The notes: a model not told the origin generated them from the sequence alone. A stretch of DNA of 64,000 bases from Azospirillum halopraeferens DSM 3675 (GCF_000429625.1 NZ_AUCF01000001.1:496001-560000); one strand, 5' to 3'; positions 30,475-40,644 are shown, numbered from the stretch's first letter. Program-made: numbers and translations.

Positions 30475-30503
30475 ACACTCGCAAGCCGCCCCGGACGTGT
30501 CAA
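30475..30503 (-). promoter_or_regulatory. Predicted promoter of the TPP-riboswitch transcript
   Basis: TTGACA (30503-30498), 17 bp, GAGTGT (30480-30475) on the minus strand. The -35 is perfect and the -10 poor. The predicted start near 30468 lies just ahead of the riboswitch 5' strand, which is where a riboswitch leader should begin. Confidence 0.45.
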
Positions 30504-30530
30504 GCATGCCGTAGACCGGATTCCGGAACC

Positions 30531-31292
30531 CTACCCGCCGCCGGCCGCGACCTGTGCATAATAGTCCCGCGGCGCGCAGCGCCGGGTGAAGGTGCCGTCC
30601 GTCAGGTGCTTCAGGTCATAGTCGTGGTTGATCTGCCCCATGTCCGGCGGAAAGCCGGCGCCGTGATCACGATGATATTTCGTCAGGAAGGTCGCCATAT
30701 CCCGGGGAAAGGACCGCGACTTGAAGGGAACAGCCGCGTCCTGTTCGGCCGACACCGGTTGCGGAACGATGCGCGAGTCGGCGATGAGGGCGCAGTGGCC
30801 GCCGGCCCGCCACACCCGCATGCCGATGTCGGGATCGCCGAAATGGGCGGTGTAGTCACGGGAGAACCAGCCGCCGATGGCCAGCACGCTGCGCCGCGTC
30901 ATCACCGGGAAATAGGGATAGTACAGCCCGTAGACAGCACCGAACCACGGCACCGCCGGCCGCGCCAGCCCGCCGGCGAAGGGAAAGCCCCGCGCCTCGC
31001 CGGCCGCCAGCGCCGCCGCCAGCGGGTCCAGCCAGCCCGGTTCCGGCCTGTGGTCGTCCGAGAAGGCGACGATCACGTCCCCCCGCGACGCCTCCCAAGC
31101 CAGGGCGTGGGCGGCGCAGTTGCCCCGCGGTTCGGATTCGGCCACGTGGACCACATGCGTCCCCTCGATCCCGAACGGGCAGACGGCAAGGATCTCGTAA
31201 TCGTGCCCGGCCGACGCCGCGTGGATCGCCCGCACCGTCTCGACCAGCATCTGCGGCCGCAGACTGGGCAGGGAGATGGAGATGGTCGGCAT
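30531..31292 (-). CDS. Glycosyltransferase family 2 protein
   Basis: 253-residue GT-A fold glycosyltransferase. MPTISISLPSLRPQ opens the nucleotide-binding strand, and VIVAFSDDHRPEPGW (about 90-104) holds the metal-binding acidic pair. GWFSRDYTAHFGDPDIGMRVW resembles the ED-like acceptor region. The C-terminal third (FLTKYHRDHGAGFPPDMG) is unassigned. No membrane helices. The sugar donor and acceptor are unknown. It is transcribed towards the riboswitch operon and divergent from the HD hydrolase gene. Confidence 0.85.
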   Translation of the reverse strand: MPTISISLPSLRPQMLVETVRAIHAASAGHDYEILAVCPFGIEGTHVVHVAESEPRGNCAAHALAWEASRGDVIVAFSDDHRPEPGWLDPLAAALAAGEARGFPFAGGLARPAVPWFGAVYGLYYPYFPVMTRRSVLAIGGWFSRDYTAHFGDPDIGMRVWRAGGHCALIADSRIVPQPVSAEQDAAVPFKSRSFPRDMATFLTKYHRDHGAGFPPDMGQINHDYDLKHLTDGTFTRRCAPRDYYAQVAAGGG

Positions 31293-31465
31293 CGGCGGGA
31301 CTCCCGTGTCGGTGGCGGGCCAGCCTAGCGCGGATCGGGACCCCGGCGGGAGTCCGCCGGTGCGTCGGCTCCGCCGCCCCTGCGCCGGGCGCAGGCGTGG
31401 CATTCCGGGGTCCGGACGGGCGGGCGCGTTGCCGGGGCCGGGGGCGGTCTGCTACACCTTCGTGC

Positions 31466-32062
31466 ATGCGCCGACGCCGTTCCGGATCCCCCAGGGTCTC
31501 CGACCCCGACCAGTTCGATCTGCTCGACTATCCCGAGCCGACGGCGGTCCTGCTGACCTTCTCGGGCCGCACCGTCGATCTGGAGACGCCGGATTTCAGC
31601 CGTTTCGAGGTGGAGGACATCGCGCGGCCGCTTGCCTACCAGTGCCGGTTCGTGGGCAACACGCGGGTGTTCTTCAGCGTCGCCCAGCATTGCGTGCTGG
31701 CAAGCCACCTGGCACCGCAGGGCTACGCCTACGATGCGCTCATGCATGACTGCGAGGAGGCGTTCACCGGCGACTGGCCGACGCCGTGGAAGGTTCGCAT
31801 CGGGCGCGACACCATCCGCACCGCCATCGCTCCCATCAAGCAGGCGCTGGCGCGTCGGTTCGGCTTCCGCTACCCGGAGCCGAAGGCGGTCAAGCTGTCC
31901 GACCAGCGGGCGCTGGCGACGGAGCTGCGCGACCTCTGCGCGCCCCACCGGGTGAACTGGCACGACCTGCCGCCGCCCGCCGCCGATCCCATCGTCCCGT
32001 TGGGGCCGGATGAGGCGATGGCGGCCTTTCTCGCCCGCTACCGCGAACTCCGGCCCGACTGA
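31466..32062 (+). CDS. HD-domain phosphohydrolase, YfbR-like
   Basis: 198 residues. The metal-binding HD pattern is visible as VAQHCVLAS (first His) and LMHDCEEAFTGDWPTP (HD pair), as in YfbR-type 5'-nucleotidases and related single-domain HD hydrolases. Start ATG at 31466 chosen as the first in-frame ATG close to the family-like region (DPDQFDLLDYPEP); ribosome-binding sequence is weak. The substrate, probably a nucleotide or phosphate ester, is not known. Confidence 0.82.
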   Translation: MRRRRSGSPRVSDPDQFDLLDYPEPTAVLLTFSGRTVDLETPDFSRFEVEDIARPLAYQCRFVGNTRVFFSVAQHCVLASHLAPQGYAYDALMHDCEEAFTGDWPTPWKVRIGRDTIRTAIAPIKQALARRFGFRYPEPKAVKLSDQRALATELRDLCAPHRVNWHDLPPPAADPIVPLGPDEAMAAFLARYRELRPD

Positions 32063-32083
32063 CACCGCCGGGCCGGCCGGCGG

Positions 32084-32599
32084 TCACGCCGTGCCGGACG
32101 GCCGGTCGCCACGGCCGGTGCGTCCCGATGCGGCGGGCGCAACACCGAGGGTCTGCGCATCGCCCGCCTCCGACGCGGTTGCGCACCGCTCCGCCAGCTC
32201 GCGGATGGCGCCGCGGATCTCCGGGTCGCGGATGTGCTGGAAATAGCGGGCGAGCATCAGCGCCTCGCGCGACTGCAGCGTGCCGTCGTCGGCCGCCGCA
32301 GTCTCGGCCGGCCGGTCACCGGCCGTCGCCGGGTCGCGCGATCCGGCGCGGTCCTCCAATCCTTCGAAGAACACCGAAACGGGAACCCGGAAGAATTCCG
32401 ACAGCTTGTACAGCCGGCTCGCCGAAACCCGGTTGAAGCCGCGCTCATACTTCTGCAATTGCTGGAACGTCAGTCCCAGCGCGGATGCCACGTCGCTCTG
32501 CGAGAGCCCGGCGAGCATGCGCAACTCGCGCAGCCGCTGCCCGACGTAGACGTCGACCTCGTTGAGGCCTTCCTTCTTCTGACGACCGCGTTTTCTCAC
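32084..32599 (-). CDS. XRE-family transcriptional regulator
   Basis: 171 residues. A Cro/CI helix-turn-helix lies near residues 22-75: VGQRLRELRMLAGLSQSDVA, then the recognition helix ALGLTFQQLQKYERG and NRVSASRLYKLSEFF. The LTFQQLQKYERG form is common in alphaproteobacterial HTH regulators. The C-terminal 90 residues are variable. The GTG at 32599 is preferred since GGGGGGAGCA sits directly before it and the next ATG would truncate the helix. It has a structured leader and a promoter dyad upstream, which suggests autoregulation. Confidence 0.9.
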   Translation of the reverse strand: MRKRGRQKKEGLNEVDVYVGQRLRELRMLAGLSQSDVASALGLTFQQLQKYERGFNRVSASRLYKLSEFFRVPVSVFFEGLEDRAGSRDPATAGDRPAETAAADDGTLQSREALMLARYFQHIRDPEIRGAIRELAERCATASEAGDAQTLGVAPAASGRTGRGDRPSGTA

Positions 32600-32709
32600 T
32601 GCTCCCCCCGTGGTGAGGCAAAGCCGGGAACGGATACCGCCCGGCAAGAGACGATGTGTGGCCGGCCGCGCGGGAAGCGCCCGGTCGGCACCCTCTCGAA
32701 CTCCAAAAC

Positions 32710-32739
32710 AGCGGACAAACCCACGAGGTTTCGTCCGCT
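32710..32739 (-). promoter_or_regulatory. Stem-loop in the 5' leader of the XRE regulator mRNA
   Basis: AGCGGACAAACC (32710-32721) pairs with GGTTTCGTCCGCT (32727-32739) with one bulged base around a 5-base loop. On the minus-strand transcript it falls within the first few bases after the predicted start (about 32743). It may stabilise the mRNA 5' end or serve as a regulator site. Confidence 0.4.
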
Positions 32740-32749
32740 CGTTGAAATT

Positions 32750-32778
32750 TAGCTATGTGCCCTCCGGCACACTGTCAA
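32750..32778 (-). promoter_or_regulatory. Predicted promoter and dyad of the XRE regulator gene
   Basis: TTGACA (32778-32773), 17 bp, TAGCTA (32755-32750) on the minus strand. The spacer carries the dyad TGTGCC-GGA-GGGCACA-like core (GTGCC/GGCAC), and a second dyad, CTACG/CGTAG, lies just upstream of the -35. Dyads overlapping the polymerase site fit an autorepressor. The -35 is perfect; the -10 is poor. Confidence 0.42.
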
Positions 32779-32948
32779 CCGCGGGTCTTGAATCTACGCC
32801 TATTGATACGTAGCCTACCCCAAGGCCATAGGTGGGCAACGGTCGGCGGTGCGTCCGCCGCTCCGGTGTGGTTCGCGCCGGGCGGGCGAAAAGTCCGCTC
32901 CTTCCACGCACATCGCGCGTGGCATTGCCGTGACCATACCGCCGCACT

Positions 32949-32986
32949 GGGCAAAATTTGCCGGGCACTCGGCAAAAAGTGCCCGG
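32949..32986. promoter_or_regulatory. Paired palindromes upstream of fliF
   Basis: GGCAAA-A-TTTGCC (32950-32962) is followed at once by CCGGGCACT (32961-32969), 8 bases and AGTGCCCGG (32978-32986), whose loop repeats GGCAAAA. Just after it TTAACCTTCCCTTCA (32990-33004) resembles a weak CtrA box (TTAA-N7-TTAA). The rest of the 540-bp gap between the XRE gene and fliF shows nothing else recognisable. Likely the fliF operon control region. Confidence 0.4.
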
Positions 32987-33143
32987 GAATTAACCTTCCC
33001 TTCATCAAGACTTTCCTAGCATGCACCGGTGATCGAGCCTCCGGCGCGGAATTTGCAGCCGCCGTCCTTTTCCCCGTTGCGGGAAGGCGGGCTGCGGAAG
33101 GGATTTCCCGGCGCGCAGGCGGCCAGCCGTTCGGGGACGACGC

Positions 33144-34811
33144 GTGAACAATCTGCTTCAGACCCTTCGCAACCTTGGACCGGCCCGCCTCGCGGCGATC
33201 GGCGGCGTTGGCCTGCTGCTGATCGGCTTCTTCGTGTACCTGACGACGCGCCTGTCCTCGACCGAGATGGAGCTGCTGTACGCCGAGTTGCAGCCGAGCG
33301 ACGCGGCGGCCATCGCCAAGATGCTGGACGACGCGAAGATCCCCTATCAGGTGGACCGCACCGGCGCGAAGATCATGGTGCCGGCCGACCAGGTGGGGCC
33401 GGTGCGCATGCGCATGGCCTCGGCCGGCCTGCCGACGGGCGGTTCGGTTGGGTACGAACTGTTCGACCGCTCCGAGGGGTTCGGGGCCACCGCCTTCATC
33501 CAGAACATCAACCACCTGCGCGCGCTCGAAGGCGAGATGGCGCGCACCGTGGCCACCCTGGCCGGCGTGCAGCAGGCCCGCGTGCACCTGGTGCTGCCCA
33601 AGCGCGAGCTGTTCGCCCGCAACCAGAATCCGGCGACCGCCAGCGTCTTCATCCGCATGAAGCCGGGCGCCCAGCTCTCGCGCGAGAACATCCTGGCGGT
33701 CCAGCACCTGATCGCCGCCTCGGTCCCCAACCTGGAGCCGGGGAAGGTCTCCATCGTCGACGACAAGGGCAACCTGCTCGCCCGCGGCATGGGCCAGAAC
33801 AGCGAAGAGCTGCTGATGGCCACGGCGGAGGAGAAGAAGCTGGCCTATGAGGGCCGCCTGGCCCGAACCATCGAGGAACTGGTGGGACGCACCGTCGGCT
33901 TCGGCCGCGTGCGCGCCGAGGTGTCGGCCGATCTGGACTACGACCGGATCACCACCCAGTCGGAGATCTTCGATCCCGAAAGCCAGGTCGTCCGTTCCAC
34001 CCAGACGGTGACGGAAAGCAACGAGAGCCAGGACCGCGACCCGCTGGCCCCGGTGACCGTCGACCAGAACCTGCCGACCGCCCAGACCGGCGGAGGTGAA
34101 GCCGGTCCGATCTCCTCGAACCGCCAGTCGCGCAACGAGGAGACGATCAACTACGAGATCAGCCGCACCACCAAGAGCCACGTGCGCGAAACCGGCCAGG
34201 TCCGGCGGCTGTCCATCGCGGTGCTGGTGGACGGCACCTACACCCCCGCCGCCGCCGGCTCGCCGCCCGCGTTCCAGCCCCGCACCGAGCAGGAGATGGA
34301 GAACATCCGCGCCCTGGTGCGCTCGGCGGTCGGCCTCGATCCGGTGCGGGGCGACTCGCTCGAAGTCATCAACATGCGGTTCTCCACGCCCGATGACGAA
34401 TTCGCGACACCCGAAGAACTGTTCATGGGCCTGACCAAGGATGATCTGTTCCGCATTGCCGAGATGGTGGTGCTCGGCATCGTCGCGGTCCTCATCATCC
34501 TGCTGGTCATCCGTCCCCTCATCACCCGCGCCTTCGAAAAGGCGGAAGCGGAGGACGAGGACGAGATGGACAAGCTCCTCACCGACCAGTCCGGCATGCC
34601 CGCCGCCCTGGCCGGCCCCGCCGGCGCGCTGGCCCAGGACCTGGCCCTGGAAGCCGCCCAGGCCGACGAGGAGCTGGAGCAGATGATCGACATCAACCGC
34701 GTGGAAGGCCGCGTGCGCGCCTCGTCCCTGCGCAAGGTCGGCGAGATCGTGGAGAAGCACCCCGAAGAGGCGGTCTCCATCCTGCGCAACTGGCTGTATC
34801 AGGAGAGCTGA
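33144..34811 (+). CDS. fliF: Flagellar MS-ring protein FliF
   Basis: 555 residues, the usual length. Forms the inner-membrane ring on which the flagellar base and export gate assemble. One N-terminal transmembrane helix (about 19-38, AIGGVGLLLIGFFVYL) and one C-terminal (about 440-462, FRIAEMVVLGIVAVLIILLV). Between them lies the YscJ/FliF ring domain (MRMASAGLPTGGSVGYELFD). The last 35 residues keep the FliG-binding segment (ASSLRKVGEIVEKHPEEAVS), so a FliG is expected, yet fliG is not the next gene. A GTG start, weakly preceded by GGGGA, gives the family-typical N-terminus. Confidence 0.97.
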   Translation: MNNLLQTLRNLGPARLAAIGGVGLLLIGFFVYLTTRLSSTEMELLYAELQPSDAAAIAKMLDDAKIPYQVDRTGAKIMVPADQVGPVRMRMASAGLPTGGSVGYELFDRSEGFGATAFIQNINHLRALEGEMARTVATLAGVQQARVHLVLPKRELFARNQNPATASVFIRMKPGAQLSRENILAVQHLIAASVPNLEPGKVSIVDDKGNLLARGMGQNSEELLMATAEEKKLAYEGRLARTIEELVGRTVGFGRVRAEVSADLDYDRITTQSEIFDPESQVVRSTQTVTESNESQDRDPLAPVTVDQNLPTAQTGGGEAGPISSNRQSRNEETINYEISRTTKSHVRETGQVRRLSIAVLVDGTYTPAAAGSPPAFQPRTEQEMENIRALVRSAVGLDPVRGDSLEVINMRFSTPDDEFATPEELFMGLTKDDLFRIAEMVVLGIVAVLIILLVIRPLITRAFEKAEAEDEDEMDKLLTDQSGMPAALAGPAGALAQDLALEAAQADEELEQMIDINRVEGRVRASSLRKVGEIVEKHPEEAVSILRNWLYQES

Positions 34812-34814
34812 GCG

Positions 34815-34847
34815 ATGGCTGACCGCCCGGCGGGGAGCACGCCATGA
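34815..34847 (+). other. Ten-codon mini-ORF between fliF and fliH
   Basis: ATG at 34815 begins MADRPAGSTP and stops with TGA at 34845-34847, overlapping the fliH ATG as ATGA. It is preceded by AGGAGAGCTGAGCG. It could be a coupling leader or the remnant of the fliG start, since fliG is normally here. There is no evidence that it is translated. Confidence 0.25.
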
Positions 34848-35596
34848 CCTCGGTGCGCAAGTTCCTGTTCGACGAGTCCTTCGACGTCGACGCGCCGGGC
34901 CACGCGCGCGCGGTGGACGACGACTACCTGCTGCCGGAACCGGAGCCCGAGCCGGAGCCCGAGCCGGAGATCCCCCCTCCCCCGGTCTTCACCGAGGAGC
35001 AGATGGAGGCCGCCCGCCGCGCCGGCTATGCCGAGGGCGAGACGGCCGGCAGTTCGGTCGGTTACGGCAAGGGCTTCGCCGAAGGGCACGCAGCGGGGCG
35101 CCGCGACGGGATGGAAGCCGGCCGGGCCGAGATGGCGGCGACCAACGAGGCGCGGCTGGCCTCGGCCCTGGACCGCATCGCCGGCGGCGTCGAGCGGCTG
35201 CTGACGGAGCGCGACGCGACCAACGCCATGCGCCGGGACCAGCCCGTGCACATCGCCCTGGCCATCGTGCGCAAGCTGATGCCCGACCTGGCACGCCGCG
35301 GCGGCCTGGCGGAGATCGAGGCCGTGGTGCGCACCTGCGTCATGGAGCTGATCGACGAGCCCCGGATGGTCGTCCGGGTGGCCCCCGACATGCACGACGA
35401 GGTGGGGGAGCGTCTGGACGCCCTGTCCGGCAGCCGCGGCTTCGGTGCCAGGCTGATGGTCGTGGGCGACCCGACGCTGGCTGCCGGCGATTGCCGGATC
35501 GAATGGGCCGAAGGCGGGGTGGAACGCGACACCGCCCGGCTGCTGGCCGACATCGAACAGTGTGCGGTGCGCCTGTTGAGCGCACCCGCCGCCTGA
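34844..35596 (+). CDS. fliH: Flagellar assembly protein FliH
   Basis: 250 residues. FliH is the stator-like partner of the export ATPase FliI and docks it to FliN. An acidic/proline run of Glu-Pro dipeptides (about 31-42) follows the N-terminus. Next comes a glycine-rich repeat (ARRAGYAEGETAGSSVGYGK, FAEGHAAGRRDGMEAGR), the GxxxG-helix hallmark of FliH, and a C-terminal domain (HIALAIVRKLMPDLARRG, then RVAPDMHDEVGERL, DCRIEW) as in the FliH/HrpE family. FliI and FliJ are encoded separately at 48.5-50.3 kb. Confidence 0.93.
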   Translation: MTSVRKFLFDESFDVDAPGHARAVDDDYLLPEPEPEPEPEPEIPPPPVFTEEQMEAARRAGYAEGETAGSSVGYGKGFAEGHAAGRRDGMEAGRAEMAATNEARLASALDRIAGGVERLLTERDATNAMRRDQPVHIALAIVRKLMPDLARRGGLAEIEAVVRTCVMELIDEPRMVVRVAPDMHDEVGERLDALSGSRGFGARLMVVGDPTLAAGDCRIEWAEGGVERDTARLLADIEQCAVRLLSAPAA

Positions 35597-35619
35597 CCGC
35601 AGAGGTTTCGGAGACCTGA

Positions 35620-35949
35620 ATGTCCAAGGACAACTTCTCGCTGGACGAACTCGATGCCGCAGCACGCAACGAGGTGGCCGAGTACGAAACCGGGCTGGGA
35701 CCGGCCAAGGATCTGGAAGCCGTGTACGACATCCCGGTGCAGATCTCGGCGGTGCTGGGCAAATCGACGATGCAGGTGAGCCAGCTTCTCAAGCTCGGCC
35801 GCGGTGCCGTGGTGGAGCTGGACCGCAAGGTCGGCGAGGCCATCGACATCTACGTGAACAACCGGCTGGTCGCCCGCGGCGAAGTCGTCGTCGTGGAAGA
35901 CCGCCTGGGCGTGACCATGACGGAAATCATCAAGTCGGACCGCGGATGA
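35620..35949 (+). CDS. fliN: Flagellar motor switch protein FliN
   Basis: 109 residues. A single SPOA/C-ring domain: YDIPVQISAVLGKSTMQVSQ then LKLGRGAVVELDRKVGEAID, ending VNNRLVARGEVVVVEDRLGV and the FliN-typical MTEI. Forms the lower C-ring and binds CheY-P with FliM. Overlaps the motA-like start by ATGA, so translation is coupled to it. FliM is not in this window. Confidence 0.96.
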   Translation: MSKDNFSLDELDAAARNEVAEYETGLGPAKDLEAVYDIPVQISAVLGKSTMQVSQLLKLGRGAVVELDRKVGEAIDIYVNNRLVARGEVVVVEDRLGVTMTEIIKSDRG

Positions 35950-36821
35950 CCAGCACGCGCGACACGGTGGACCCACGCTCCCCCGCCGGCCTGTCGGTCC
36001 CGGCCACGGGACGGCTGCGCCCGCGCGGCGGGCTGGACCCGGCGACCCTGCTGGGGCTGGCGGCGGCGCTGGGCGTCATCGCCGCGGCGGTGGTGCTGGG
36101 CGGCGCGCCCGGCGCCTTCTTCGACACGCCGTCCATGCTGATCGTGCTGGGCGGGACGCTGGCGGTGACGACGGCCGGCTTCTCCCTGTCCGACGTGGCG
36201 GCGGGCTGGCGCGATGCGGTGCTGGTGCTGGTGCACCGGACGCAGGACCCGCGCTCCGTGGCGCGGCGCGTGCTTCTGCTGGCCGAGGCGGTGCGCCGGG
36301 CCGGCCCCGAGATGCTTCAGGGCATCCTGCCCGATCTGAAGAGCGAGAGCTTCCTGCACCGCTGCGTCGCCCTGATCGTCGAGGGCCTGCCCGCGGACGA
36401 GCTGGAACGCGTCCTCAACGGCGAGGTCGAGGCGGCGGCGGCCAGCCGGGCGCGCAGCGCGGCGGTGCTGCGCCGCGCCGCCGAGGTGGCGCCGGCCATG
36501 GGGCTGATCGGCACCCTGGTCGGGCTGGTGCAGATGCTGGGCAACCTGAACGACCCCGGCAGCATCGGGCCGGCCATGGCGCTGGCCCTGCTGACGACCT
36601 TCTACGGCGCCGTCCTGGGCAGCGTCGTGCTGACGCCGCTGGCCGGCAAGGTCGAGCGCTCGGCCGAAGAAGAAGCGCTTATCAAGACTCTCTACACCAT
36701 CGGAGCGGTATCGATGGCCCGCCAGGAGAATCCCCGGCGGTTGGAAATGCTGCTCAACACCGTCCTGCCGCCCGCGCGGCGGATCCAGTACTTCGACCGG
36801 GAACTCCCGAGGGGAGCGTAA
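35946..36821 (+). CDS. MotA-like proton-channel/stator protein
   Basis: 291 residues. MotA/TolQ/ExbB-type membrane protein with helices at about 32-55, 62-80, 175-195 and 205-230. The core [20 protein letters not shown] and [18 protein letters not shown] match the MotA channel domain, and a cytoplasmic loop lies between. With a MotB partner it would be a stator unit; no motB follows, and flbD comes next 4 bp on. The N-terminal 30 residues are polar and unlike typical MotA. It could be a second, flagellar-operon stator copy such as is seen in alphaproteobacteria. Confidence 0.85.
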   Translation: MTSTRDTVDPRSPAGLSVPATGRLRPRGGLDPATLLGLAAALGVIAAAVVLGGAPGAFFDTPSMLIVLGGTLAVTTAGFSLSDVAAGWRDAVLVLVHRTQDPRSVARRVLLLAEAVRRAGPEMLQGILPDLKSESFLHRCVALIVEGLPADELERVLNGEVEAAAASRARSAAVLRRAAEVAPAMGLIGTLVGLVQMLGNLNDPGSIGPAMALALLTTFYGAVLGSVVLTPLAGKVERSAEEEALIKTLYTIGAVSMARQENPRRLEMLLNTVLPPARRIQYFDRELPRGA

Positions 36822-36825
36822 AGCG

Positions 36826-38358
<1,533 letters not shown>

Positions 38359-38420
38359 TCCGCGCAAAGGTGGTAGAGGGAACGACTTAAAGCGGGAAAG
38401 CACGGGGTACGGCGGCGACG

Positions 38421-40595
38421 ATGGCGCTCACCGAACAGACGGATCCCGAAGGCCGCGGTGGCGGCGGTGGCGGCGGCGGGAACATGGCCGCGCTCGGGGA
38501 CATGCTGAGTTTTGCCAAGAGGTCGCTCAAGCGCGGCGACCTCGTGATGGCGTTCGGCATCGTCCTGATCATCGTCGGCCTGATCATGCCGATGCCGCCG
38601 ATCATGCTCGACATGATGCTGGCGCTGAACATCACGATCTCCGTGCTGATCCTGATGGTCGTGCTGTTCATCGAGAAGCCGCTCGACCTGTCGTCCTACC
38701 CGACCATCCTGCTGATCACCACGCTGCTGCGCCTGTCGCTGAACATGGCGTCGACCCGCCTGATCCTGCAGCACGGGCACGAGGGCACGGACGCCGCCGG
38801 CCAGGTCATCCAGGCGTTCGCCGGATTCGTGATGGGCGGCGACTTCATCATCGGCGTGATCGTCTACGGCATCCTGACGATCGTGAACTTCAAGGTGATC
38901 ACCGCCGGTTCGGGCCGCATCGCCGAAGTGGCGGCGCGATTCACCCTGGACGCCATGCCCGGCAAGCAGATGGCCATCGATGCCGACCTGTCGGCCGGCA
39001 TGATCGACGAGTCGACGGCGCGCGCCCGGCGCAAGGAGCTGGAGGACGAAAGCGCCTTCTTCGGCTCCATGGACGGTGCGTCGAAGTTCGTGAAGGGCGA
39101 CGCGGTCGCCGGCCTGCTGATCATGTTCATCAACGTCATCGGCGGCGTGACCATCGCGGTCCTGCGCTATGACATGCCGGTGGTCCAGGCGCTCGACACC
39201 TTCACCAAGCTGACCGTCGGCGACGGCCTGGTGTCGCAGATCCCGGCGCTGGTCATCTCCATCTCCGCCGGCTTCCTGGTGTCGAAGGCCGGCCAGGGCG
39301 GATCGACCGACAAGGCGGTGGTGGGCCAGCTCACCAACCACCCGGCGGCGCTCGGCCTGTCGACGCTGGCCATCGGTTCGCTGGCCCTGCTGCCGGGCAT
39401 GCCGCTGCTGACCTTCCTGCCGGTGGCCGCCGCCATCGGCGCCGCCGCCTACTTCGTTCCGAAGATGCGCGCCCGCAAGGAGCAGGAGGAGGCCGAAGCG
39501 GCCCTGGAAGAAGCCGGCGCGCCGGGTGCGCCCGGCGGCGCCGCGCCGGTGGCGGACGAACCCATCGCCACGGCGCTCGCCATCGACCTGATCCGGCTGG
39601 AACTGGGCTACGGCCTGCTGTCGCTGATCAACCAGCCCCAGGCCGGCAGCCATCGCCTGACCGACCAGATCAAGGGCCTGCGCCGCCAGATCGCCGGCGA
39701 GGTGGGCTTCGTCATGCCGGCGGTGCGCATCCAGGACAACCTGCAGCTTCCGCCCAACGTCTACGTCATCCGCATCAAGGAGATCGAGGCCGGGCGCGGC
39801 GACATCCGCCCGAACATGCTGCTGGTGATGGACCCGCGCGGCGAGGCCATGAGCCTGCCGGGCGAGCAGACGGTTGAGCCCACCTTCGGCCTGCCCGCCA
39901 TCTGGATCGAGCCGGGCTACCGCGAGGAGGCGCTGTTCCGCGGCTACACCGTGGTCGATCCCTCGACCGTCATCACCACCCATCTGACGGAGACCATCAA
40001 GGACAACATGCCCGAGCTGTTGTCCTTCACCGAGACGCAGAAGCTGCTGGACGAGCTGGACAAGGAGCACCAGAAGCTGGTGGCCGACGTCATCCCGCAG
40101 CAGATCACCGTCGGCGGCCTCCAGCGGGTGCTGCAGAACCTGCTTGCCGAACGCATCTCCGTAAGGGATCTTCCCACCATCCTGGAGGGCATCTCCGAGG
40201 CCGCCGGGCAGACGCGTTCGATCACCCAGATCACCGAGCACGTCCGCTCCCGCCTGGCCCGCCAGATCTGCGACGCCTGCGCCAACGAGATGGGCTTCAT
40301 CCCGCTCATCACCCTGTCGCCGGAATGGGAGAACGCCTTTGCGGAGTCGCTCGTGGGCGACGGCGACGAGCGGCAGTTGACGATGGCACCTAGCCGGCTG
40401 CAGCAGTTCATCACCTCGGTGCGCCAGACGTTCGAGCGACACGCGATGATGGGCGAGACCCCCGTCCTGCTGACCAGCCCCCTGATCCGGCCCTACGTCC
40501 GTTCCATCGTGGAACGGTTCCGGCCGTCGACCGTGGTGATGTCGCAGAACGAGATCCACCCCAAGGCGAAGATCAAGACGCTGGGGGTGATCTGA
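38421..40595 (+). CDS. flhA: Flagellar export protein FlhA
   Basis: 724 residues. Major export-gate subunit of the flagellar type III apparatus. Eight N-terminal helices (MAFGIVLIIVGLIMPMPPIM, then NITISVLILMVVLF) end near residue 330. The conserved FHIPEP-like stretch is seen as LSSYPTILLITTLLRLSLN and GEGDFIIG-type segment GGDFIIGVIVYGILTIVNF. A cytoplasmic ring-forming domain extends from about 370 to the end. The ATG at 38421 is accepted because a Gly-rich linker then leads directly into MAALGDMLSF. flhB, fliP, fliQ and fliR are not nearby. Confidence 0.97.
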   Translation: MALTEQTDPEGRGGGGGGGGNMAALGDMLSFAKRSLKRGDLVMAFGIVLIIVGLIMPMPPIMLDMMLALNITISVLILMVVLFIEKPLDLSSYPTILLITTLLRLSLNMASTRLILQHGHEGTDAAGQVIQAFAGFVMGGDFIIGVIVYGILTIVNFKVITAGSGRIAEVAARFTLDAMPGKQMAIDADLSAGMIDESTARARRKELEDESAFFGSMDGASKFVKGDAVAGLLIMFINVIGGVTIAVLRYDMPVVQALDTFTKLTVGDGLVSQIPALVISISAGFLVSKAGQGGSTDKAVVGQLTNHPAALGLSTLAIGSLALLPGMPLLTFLPVAAAIGAAAYFVPKMRARKEQEEAEAALEEAGAPGAPGGAAPVADEPIATALAIDLIRLELGYGLLSLINQPQAGSHRLTDQIKGLRRQIAGEVGFVMPAVRIQDNLQLPPNVYVIRIKEIEAGRGDIRPNMLLVMDPRGEAMSLPGEQTVEPTFGLPAIWIEPGYREEALFRGYTVVDPSTVITTHLTETIKDNMPELLSFTETQKLLDELDKEHQKLVADVIPQQITVGGLQRVLQNLLAERISVRDLPTILEGISEAAGQTRSITQITEHVRSRLARQICDACANEMGFIPLITLSPEWENAFAESLVGDGDERQLTMAPSRLQQFITSVRQTFERHAMMGETPVLLTSPLIRPYVRSIVERFRPSTVVMSQNEIHPKAKIKTLGVI

Positions 40596-40644
40596 TGATC
40601 GTCGGCGCCCGCGATGACCGCCCGGTCCGGAAGGAGCGCCCGCC

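Noticed and set aside
35946..36821. ExbB/TolQ as identity of the MotA-like protein
   Set aside because: The flagellar operon context and the [13 protein letters not shown] core favour MotA/PomA. No tolR/exbD or tonB-like partner is present.
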